This document shows positions 55,912 to 64,000 of a stretch of DNA of 64,000 bases, piece by piece. A program made the position numbers and the translations under genes. The DNA is from Bactrocera neohumeralis. Taxonomy: Eukaryota > Arthropoda > Insecta > Diptera > Tephritidae. The number at the start of each line of letters is the position of its first letter. The stretch's first letter is position 1. The notes beneath the pieces are model-generated. The model saw nothing but the letters and a program-made list of their open reading frames with translations. It made no database searches and was not told the DNA's origin. The stretch covers positions 9,887,341 to 9,951,340 of the forward strand of contig NW_026089624.1 in the NCBI RefSeq assembly GCF_024586455.1, read 5' to 3'.

Positions 55912-57084
55912 AAAACCAATATAATATACTTGCTCATATATAGTATACTTAAATACAAAAAATTATTAAAAAGACACAAAAAATCGCATGCCTGGTAGAA
56001 TAACATGAGAGTTGCAAAAGGTTGCAGCTGAAATCAAAAGCATAGACTTGGAAAACATTAACTATTATAAACAAACTTGACTCATTTGAAGGACCTGTCT
56101 CGCCCTCACAACTTGTTTTTATTACTTAATTCGATGTAGATATAAAGAAAAATATATCACTCAACATGTCACTTGTAAAACCTGTTGTTTTAAACCAGTT
56201 TAAACCGATTAAACACGATTTTAGATTGCAATTTAAATTATTATAAGAGATCATTTTTAAGCTATTTTCACTGCACAGTCCGCGTGTTTCTTTTGTCTCA
56301 CTTCTCTCGCTTTTCGTAGCGTGTACGACTGGGATACTATAACAAAAATGTATGGTTTTTTAAGAAATAGCTCTGATACAAACAGTCGTAAATCTCAAAC
56401 TTTTATTTTTTTATTTTTGGCCTATGACATCGACCAGTGTGCGTTGGTGGAGTAAACGATTTAGTTGCTTATGACTAACTTCAATTTGCTTTCCTTTAAT
56501 AAATCTTGAATATAATGGATTGTTCATTTCTATTAATGTTTTCAATTAAATAGGTATTCCTTTTAAAAACCATTACGGAGAAAAAATTTTATGGATAACT
56601 AATCTACACTATGTTGGAAACAAATAAATATACCTACCCCTAAAATTCTAGCTTTATAAACAAATTACTCACGTGATCTTATTTTAATTATTATTGGTGA
56701 TACCGCATTTATTATTATTGACCGCAAGTGTACATAATTAAGCCTATTGAAGTATTTAATTTAGCTCAATTAACTTTTTAAGGTAAGTAATTGGGTCACG
56801 AATGATGTTATTTCATTTGATTGTCACTACGAGAAATCTTTCTATTCTTCATTGATATTTTTGTAATTAATAAAAATGTCATAGTCTAAGAAAGTAAAGG
56901 AAGAAAATTCGTTACAGAGTATGTTCATTGCAAATCACCAAAAAAAATCGATTTAACGTTCGCGGCATTCAATTAAAACAATACTGACGATTACAGAAAT
57001 CATCAAAGAGGACATTTAAAGCCGATCCGAGCGAATTTTTCACATTTACGCTTGGTTCGGCTTTGAGCGTCTACTCTGTGGGCA
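55912..57084. other. No gene recognised
   Basis: AT-rich, nothing supportable. Confidence 0.4.
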
Positions 57085-57350
57085 CCCTAAAGATGTAGGG
57101 ATCGATGCAATGAACAAAGTTTGTTTACATTGTAGTGCTTTGTAGTTCGCTGGGATGTGTTGTTTGAACGGTAAAGTCGTTTTACCAGCAAAGAATCAGC
57201 CACCTGATCCACTTCTTAGTTATATTTCGGATGACACTCCGATTTCCAAACTTTTTTTCAAAATATTCCAAAATATATCTTATGCTTCAAAATTACGTCT
57301 TTCACAGCAATGAAAGCAGTTAGAAATGTCGCCTCCAGTTTCCGATGCGG
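57085..57350 (+). pseudogene. Helitron/Helentron Rep-helicase protein fragment
   Basis: The plus frame reads DAMNKVCLHCSAL, a stop, FAGMCCLNGKVVLPAKNQPP, DPLLSYISDDTPISKLFFK. The HCxAL...GMCCxxGKVxLP pattern is the N-terminal conserved block of Helitron-encoded replication-helicase proteins, just upstream of the Helitron-like N domain. Only about 80 residues survive. It is the only coding trace of the superfamily that could have moved the many non-autonomous Helentron-like repeats here; a direct link is not shown. Confidence 0.75.
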
Positions 57351-58424
57351 ATGCTCAGTTCCTACTAATTTAATTTAACGGTAACAATGGTAAAGAAGCT
57401 GGTCGGCGTTGCGCAGTACTAAATACGATAAATTGTTTTTAGCCTTCAAGCCATATGCGCGTGTTTTTTTTCACAGCCAATAATGTTTTAGGCTTGATTC
57501 ATATTTCTATTGAAAAGTTCAATAAGAATATCATACATTATATAGTTACTATACTTAGCCACAGCAACGCGACGCAAAGGTCTACTAGTCTTATACATAT
57601 GTATATAAAACAAAAACGGGTTTTCTGCGAATACATACAGAAATTCCGAACCATTGCACGGAAAATTTGCACAGTTATTTGTCTCTTACTTCAGAATGTC
57701 CTAATAGAGGCCGTTTTTTTTAAATCACCATCGCTTTTGCAATTACATTCGATGAATGGTGAAGAAAACATTGCCATATGATTGGGAATAGGGCACGCGA
57801 CGCGTCCGCTTCTGGTCTCCTGTTGCACCGTTAAACACTATAACTACTATATGGCGTCGGTAAGTTATATGTAAGGTAGGATGCTGATTTACATCACGCC
57901 TCATATATCACATTACAATCGACTCGTCATAGTATTTTAATCGTAATCGTTAAGTTTCTAATTGTGTACTTATAAACGTTTATTTATTCGTTGCGAAAAA
58001 TAATATAATAAAATTATTTACATCTTAGACACTGTAAGGCGTGGCACGGTCTTATAGTATCCATGTAATGATCTCCGACTTTCCAACTGACTTTAAACCG
58101 TACATGTTTTTAAAAATGTATGATGTTATAATGAAATTAAATGGCCAAGTTTCTTTCACAATTGTGTGCTTTACCACTGTATTAGAATAGGCCCATGCCT
58201 TAATCTAAACTTCATATCCCTTATATAAAGAATCTCGATTCTCTGGATGAGATTTAGAGATGATTTTAATATAATTTTCTTTGGCGCGAAGTGAAATATA
58301 TTAATAAAATTAAGTGATTATATTACCTTCAGTTAATAAGATACAAAATTTGATTGTTATTTATTCAAGAATTCGCTGAATAATGAATATTGAATCTTTT
58401 CACGTTTTTTTTTTTTATTTTACA
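57351..58424. other. No gene recognised
   Basis: A plus frame at 57455-57781 has no recognisable domain. Otherwise AT-rich. Confidence 0.4.
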
Positions 58425-59330
58425 ACATGTTGTTACAGGGTATAATAGTTTTTTCACTTAACGGTTGTATGTATTACCTAAACGAATCGTGTTAGGTATA
58501 GATATATAAATGATCAGGATGATCCGACGAGTTGAAATCCGAGTGACTGTCATACTCCGCTCACTCCTCATATAACGTACTGTTAAAAACTACACTAACC
58601 GCGGTAAATTGATAACCAAAAACTCCAGAGACATTAAATTTTACCACCGAGTTCGTATGAAAGAGCCCTCTTTTCGGTGAAATCACATTTCTCGGGACCT
58701 GCTCTACCGATTTCAACCAAGTTCAATAAAATCAGGCCTTTTAATTTTAATTTCCTTTGTATTATTTAATTATTATAAGGAGATAACACTTTTCATGAAT
58801 AGTCCCTTTGAAATATGCCACTTTATGACCAAAAATTGTCCGAGTCGATCGAAAACTCTTCAAGGCCATAGGTACCAAATATGCGGACACCAGTACCTAT
58901 AGTTAACTTTTGACAGAAAATATCGGTCAATGTGTGAGATATATAATTTAAATTTATAGGGAGTCCCTTCCTTCTAATAGTATGTGTATATATTAAAAAT
59001 GGGTTGAATCGACACATATATCGGCTAATGTGTCATTTAACTTGAAAAAAATTGAGAGGGACGATTTTACTGTGTATATTTCTGCCTAAAATGGATAAAA
59101 TTGGGCGAAAACTTGACCTAGTTCACATATAACCAATATAAGGATTTTCGAATACTCCGTTGACGTTATTCCATATGATTGGTGATTGTATGTGACTAAA
59201 CTTTGGGAGCAGTTTATGAGTCTGTGGGGTTTTAATTGCATGTAGTGTAGTAGGCAAAAAAATAGATAAAAACGGATCAACACTATCTCCTAATATAAGA
59301 CCTTCAAACTTTCGTCATAAATTAATTGAA
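58425..59330 (-). mobile_element. Helentron-like repeat, older copy, partial
   Basis: It begins with the hairpin end (ACAACATGTTGTTACAGGGT) and continues, diverged, through the core and a shrunken microsatellite to segments matching the 22870 copy (for example the TATATCGG and GGTTGAATCG words). The outer left end is missing or unrecognisable. Confidence 0.6.
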
Positions 59331-59499
59331 CGTATAATATTTGATATACTATAGTTTAAAGTTAAAAATGTGTGATATTCTAGGAATTACCGAAATTCCC
59401 ATATACCATAGTATTACACATAATTATAGTTACGAAAATAATTATTTTCGTTACTCTAACAAACTTTATGCTAATTGCCACTGCGGTCAGTTTGAGAGT

Positions 59500-60100
59500 T
59501 GTGTATATGTAACTGTATTCAAATTGAAAGATGAATTTTTAATTTATTCTTCGCGTGTTTTTCAAATCGGTAAATTTTTTTTCTGTAAGTTGGTGGTACT
59601 GTTGGTGACCTCCATGCTAAATTTCACGTCAAAATATTCATTAGTATTTGAGATAGGCATCATTTTGTAAGGCTCTAAAAGTGAATTCTTTAATTTTTAG
59701 TATGTCTGAATTAATTGAACAAAGAAGTGCGAGAATGCACCATCTCATACTACATTGGTTATTCGTGATCGCCACATTTCCAACTTAATATCGTCCCGTA
59801 ACCACCGCATTCGCCTGATTTACCTTTGTGTAACTTGTCGCTATTCAGCAAATTCACATGACCACTCCGAGGACACCGTTTTGACTCAATTGAAGACATA
59901 AAAACTGAATTGTAGAAGGCTCTGATGACCATCACGACGGAGGATTTTTCCAAGTGCTATGATGACTGCAAAATTCGTTGGCATAAGTGTATTGCTGCGG
60001 GAGGGGATTACTTTGAAGGAGATGAAATGGACAAAATCTCTTTCAATTTGATCACTGTAGTAGATACAAATTATTGGATTCCGATCATTTCGTTGATATT
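59500..60100 (+). pseudogene. mariner transposon, internally deleted
   Basis: The 5' leader (59520-59700) precedes ATGTCTGAATTAATTGAAC (MSELIEQRSA, a mariner transposase start). After about a dozen codons the text jumps to the far C-terminal part: PPHSPDLPLCNL (third catalytic Asp region), GHRFDSIEDIKTE, KIRWHKCIAAGGDYFEGDE. Stops and a shift are present. The N-terminal DNA-binding and most of the catalytic domain are lost. Terminal repeats are not clear. A second copy with the same internal junction type is at 35.8/38.6 kb. Confidence 0.82.
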
Positions 60101-60384
60101 TTGAGCTTTATACTATCTTAATACAAAAAATATTAAATATGTAATTTTATTGAGGTTATTATATACATAAAATATATATTAAAATGTGACTGTATTGTCA
60201 ATGATCCGATTTTACCCAGTTATGGCACCAGATATATAAAAACAAAAATTGCCCGATATTTTTATTATAAAATCATCCCTAGACACTGATTGCATATCAT
60301 ACCTTCAAGGAACTATTCGCGGTTTATACCAATAAATTTATCGTAGCTTGATTAATATATTGTATAGTGTAATAATGAAGTGAA
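60101..60384. other. No gene recognised
   Basis: AT-rich spacer. Confidence 0.4.
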
Positions 60385-61690
60385 ATTTAAAATTGTTTTA
60401 TGATATATGGAAGGTCAACGTGGTTGAAGTTCGATTTTACCTATTTTTATACTCTCGCAACAATGTTGCTAACGAGAGGAGAGTATTATAGTTTTGTTCA
60501 CATAACGGTTGTTTGTAAGTCCTAAAACTAAAAGAGTCAGATATAGGGTTATATATACCAAAGTGATCAGGGTGACGAGTAGAGTCGAAATCCGGATGTC
60601 TGTCTGTCTGTCCGTCCGTCTGTCCGTGCAAACTGTAACTTGAGTAAAAATTGAGATATCATGATGAAACTTGGTACACGTATTCCTTGGCTCCATAAGA
60701 AGGCAAAGTTCGAAGATGGGCAAAATCGGCCCACTGCCACGCCCACAAAATGGCGGAAACCGAAAACCTATAAAGTGTCTTAACTAAGCCATAAATAAAG
60801 ATATTAAAGTGAAATTTGGCACAAGGGATCGCATTAGGCAGGGGCATATTTGGACGCATTTTTTTTGGAAAAGTGGGCGTGGCCCCGCCCCCTACTAAGT
60901 TTTTTGTACGTATCTCGGAAACTACTACAGCTATGTCAACCAAACTCTACAGAGTCGTTTTCTTCAGGCATTTCCATATACAGTTCAAAAATGGAAGAAA
61001 TCGGATAATAACCACGCCCACCTCCCATACAAAGGTTATGTTGAAAATCATTAAAAGTGCGTTAACGGACTAACAAAAAACGTCAGAAACACTAAATTCT
61101 ACGGAAGAAATTGCAGAAGGAAGCTGCACCCAGGCTTTTTTAAAAATTAAAAATGGGCGTGGCCTCGCCCACTTATGGACCAAAAACCATATCTCAGGAA
61201 CTACTAGACCGATTTCAATGAAATTCGGTATATAATATTTTCTTAACACCCTGATGACATGTACGAAATATAGGTGAAATCGGTTCACAACCACGCCTTC
61301 TTCCAATATAACGCTATTTTGAATTCCATCTGATGCCTTCTCTGTATAATATATAGTACATTAGGAACCAATGATGATAGCGGAATAAAACTTTACAAAA
61401 ATACGGTATTTGAAAAATATGTAAATGACGTATAATGAAATCTCGATTATCACTTTATAATGCGAGAGTATAAAATGTTCGGTGACACCCGAACTTAGCC
61501 CTTCCTTACTTGTTACACTATACTACAATGACGTAAGCCACCAAATTTGTATTAAATCCATCCAGAACTTTCTGAGAGTTTTTCGCAAAATTTGGCGGTG
61601 CCACGCCCATTGTCAAATTTTTAAGCAAGTTCCTTTCAAGGCTTTTAAAGCCTTTCTATGCGAAATTTTATATATATGACGTATGTATTT
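60385..61690 (+). mobile_element. Older Helentron-like fragment hosting a young copy
   Basis: 60400-60444 (GGTTGAAGTTCGATTTTACC) and 61514-61640 (TTTGGCGGTGCCACGCCCAT) are consecutive segments of the older subfamily (compare 23515-23690), now separated by the young copy 60445-61513. Confidence 0.65.
60445..61513 (-). mobile_element. Helentron-like (mini-me type) repeat, young copy 2
   Basis: It has the same ends as the copy at 42932-44023, length 1,069 bases. The microsatellite is shorter (about 60600-60628). A GAGAGGAGAGTATT duplication of a few bases marks its hairpin end. Nested in an older copy between T and T, with no target duplication. Confidence 0.82.
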
Positions 61691-62488
61691 ATTTAGCGAG
61701 TTGTCTTTATTTGTTTTCAACAATTAACAAAGTGTCTACGTTTTTGTTCCGAATTTGCATGCTGTTCTATGTTCCTTCTTCTCAACTCAAAAAAAATTAC
61801 GCCACAGGATAGCGACATACTGCGATTTGCTTTGTCATAACTTAAACTGAAATTCTGGACGTAGTCTTGTCAGAGAACGTACGTACTATATATCATAGAG
61901 AACGTTCACGGTGTGGCCATTATCAAAATATTTCATTTTGCGAAGGGGTACTGTTGTGGATGAGCGTGTTTCATCACAGAAAATAATAAACGTGTTTCAC
62001 CTCAGTTAATATCAGGGGCACGAAAATAGCAGAAATGAGCATTTTTAGTGTTAAGTGAGAAAAATTATGCAAATTTCAATGAAATTAATGAATGAAATTT
62101 AGAAATGTAATATTTACAATGCGCAAACGACTTTCACATAGTTTATACATATTTTCTATATATGTATGTATTTAATATCAAAGCACATAAGTATATACAA
62201 GTTAACACAGCACTTGTTACTAATAAGTATCGTCTTGCAACTTCCGGTACGTGTGACCGAAATGCGCCAGAAAGTGCATGGTCAGCGTCTGCACTACATG
62301 TTGTGCAGCATAAGATTCGTGGAAGCTAATCACGCCACTTATAATTATTAAAGTTAGAATTAAGTATAAATATTGTAATTCGGTTAAGCTAAGCTCAGTT
62401 TTGAAAACTCAAATAAAGATACGCGGTAACGCTGCCCCAACGCAGCTCCGCTAAAAAAAATTATATTTTTTTAGTTATTTAATAACTA
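61691..62488. other. No gene; short segment shared with 31.6 kb
   Basis: 61735-61800 (GCATGCTGTTCTATGTTCC, then TTCTTCTCAACTCAAA) resembles 31630-31690, so some unidentified repeat is present at both sites. An AATAAAG signal lies near 62413. No ORF of note. Confidence 0.4.
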
Positions 62489-63549
62489 ACAAGTAAGAAA
62501 GGGCTAAGTTCGGGTATCACCGAACATTTTATACTCTCGCATGATAAAGTGATAATCGAGATTTCATTATACGTCATTTACATATTTTCCAAATACCGTA
62601 TTTGTGTAAAGTTTTATTCCGCTATCATCATTGGTTCCTAATGTATATACTCGTATTATACAGAAAAGGCATCAGATGGAATCAAGAAGGCGTGGTTGTG
62701 AACCGATTTCACCCATGTATCGTACATGTCATCAGAGTGTTAAGAAAATATTATATACCGAATTTCATTGAAATCGGTCTAGTAGTTCCCGAGATATGAT
62801 TTTTGGTCCATAAGTGGGCGAGGCCACGCCCATTTTTAATTTTTTAAAAAAGCCTGGGTGCAGCTTCCTTCTGCAATTTCTTCCGTAAAATTTAGTGTTT
62901 CTGACGTTTTTTGTTAGTCGGTTAACGCACTTTTAATGATTTTCAACATAACCTTTGTATGGGAGGTGGGCGTGGTTATTATCCGATTTCTTCCATTTTT
63001 GAACTGTATATGGAAATGCCTGAAGAAAACGACTCTGTAGAGTTTGGTTAACTTAGCTATAGTAGTTTCCGAGATATGTACAAAAAACTTAGTAGGGGGC
63101 GGGGCCAAGCCCACTTTTCCAAAAAAATTACGTCCAAATATGCCCCTCCTTAATGCGATCCTTTGTGCCAAATTTCACTTTAATATCTTTATTTATGGCT
63201 TAGTTAAGACACTTTATAGGTTTTCGGTTTCCGCCATTTTGTGGGCGTGGCAGTGGGCCGATTTTGCCCATCTTCGAACTTTGCCTTCTTATGGAGCCAA
63301 GGAATACGTGTACCAAGTTTCATCATGATATCTCAATTTTTACTCAAGTTACAGCTTGCACGGATGGACGGACGGACAGACGGACGGACGGACAGACAGA
63401 CATCCGGATTTCGACTCTACCCGTCACCCTGATCACTTTGGTATATATAACCCTATATCTGACTCTTTTAGTTTTAGGACTTACAAACAACCGTTATGTG
63501 AACAAAACTATAATACTCTCCTTAGCAACATTGTTGCTAGAGTATAAAA
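62489..63549 (+). mobile_element. Helentron-like (mini-me type) repeat, young copy 3, inverted
   Basis: It runs ACAAGTAAGAAAGGGCTAAG to GAGTATAAAA, the inverse orientation of copies 1 and 2, 1,061 bases. The GACG/GACA microsatellite lies at about 63361-63402. With copy 2 it forms a large inverted repeat with a spacer just under 1 kb. Confidence 0.82.
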
Positions 63550-63571
63550 AGCTTAACTTACATACAAATGT

Positions 63572-63829
63572 ACATATCGCTCATTTGCTGCAAGACCGGC
63601 ATAATTCAAAAAACGTGATTTTTGAGTTAATGATGCAGAATTGTTCGTTATATCATACTTCATGTTGGGTGAAAAATTCATATGAATACCTCTTATATGC
63701 TCCGCTTGAGAAGAGAATATGATTCCTTTATTCCGTGTAAGGTTGGAGTCAGTTGAAAACTTTTAACGCGTTTTCTGGCAAATCGATTTTTTTGACTTAT
63801 GACGGTCTTGCAGCAAATGAGCGATATGT
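63572..63829. mobile_element. Small MITE-like inverted-repeat element
   Basis: Ends ACATATCGCTCATTTGCTGC (63572 onward, continuing AAGACCGGCATAA) and its inverse ending at 63829 form terminal repeats of about 35-45 bases with few mismatches; the interior of about 170 bases is non-coding. A target duplication is not clear, so outer limits are uncertain by several bases. Confidence 0.7.
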
Positions 63830-64000
63830 GCAAATTTACCTATTTCATGTTCTATTCCATAAAATATTTTGAAATGTATTATAAAGTAAGGTTTCTATTA
63901 TTACCTAAATATTTAATTCATATATAGGTTTGATAAGTTATATAAGTTAACACAAAAAAATTTATTTCAACATAACAATATTCATTGCAACAATGCGTCA
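63830..64000. other. Right flank, nothing recognised
   Basis: AT-rich DNA to the end of the window. Confidence 0.5.

Noticed and set aside
63241..63722. 152-codon frame at the right end
   Set aside because: Runs from repeat, through microsatellite, into the next MITE; not a gene.

Overview
The window reads as a gene-poor, AT-rich, repeat-packed piece of a higher-fly (cyclorrhaphan) genome; a tephritid-like fruit fly is my best guess, by inference only. The basis is the mix of insect-type transposable elements (piggyBac, mariner, Tc1, PIF/Harbinger, Jockey, I, R1/LOA and RTE LINEs, gypsy, BEL/Pao), short fly-type introns, and many copies of a dipteran repeat with a (GTCY)n microsatellite next to a (TA)n tract (the 'mini-me'/DINE-1 type). 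I see no tRNA, rRNA or CRISPR and no complete host gene. A run of 100 Ns at 9942-10041 is an assembly gap.

Left part, 1-19.1 kb: a complete, apparently intact piggyBac element (622-3072, TTAA on both sides, 601-aa transposase with DDD triad). Then two head-to-tail copies of a decayed Jockey-type LINE (3500-8160 and 8411-gap). After the gap come a possible minus-strand LTR leader, a BEL/Pao pol fragment, a 5'-truncated I-clade LINE, and a two-gene PIF/Harbinger transposon (13681-16480) sitting in or beside the I-like sequence. LOA-like, R1-like and RTE LINE fragments follow.

Middle, 19.1-35 kb: long stretches with no recognisable gene, broken up by a Helentron-like repeat (22870-24347), a 628-bp fold-back MITE with a TATAGA target duplication (27359-27986), a TTAA-flanked MITE (29762-31615) that carries a Helentron-like copy built round a 154-bp tandem array, and a LINE remnant (about 31.9-33.78 kb) split by a TA-flanked MITE.

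34.9-39.7 kb holds two unrecognised minus-strand open segments with good splice acceptors (34977-35441 and 35655-35817), the only candidate for a host gene. Next to them an RTE LINE (36000-38570) has inserted into a deleted mariner with an 8-bp duplication; a related deleted mariner at 59.5-60.1 kb serves as the empty site. A second RTE 3' end lies in opposite orientation at 38.87-39.66 kb.

Right part, 40.7-64 kb: Helentron-like copies, old and young, with young ones nested inside old ones; a 93-bp minisatellite; a second, decayed, intron-bearing piggyBac (44299-47108); RTE and gypsy remnants; mariner and Tc1 scraps; a decayed copy of an uncharacterised transposon-associated ORF; a fragment of a Helitron Rep/helicase protein (57085-57350); and a small MITE (63572-63829).

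Functionally this is a layered transposon deposit rather than a set of cooperating genes. The one element that could still act by itself is the first piggyBac. No clearly new cellular system was found; the most notable items are the intact piggyBac, the self-nesting Helentron-like family, the fold-back MITE, and the orphan exons.
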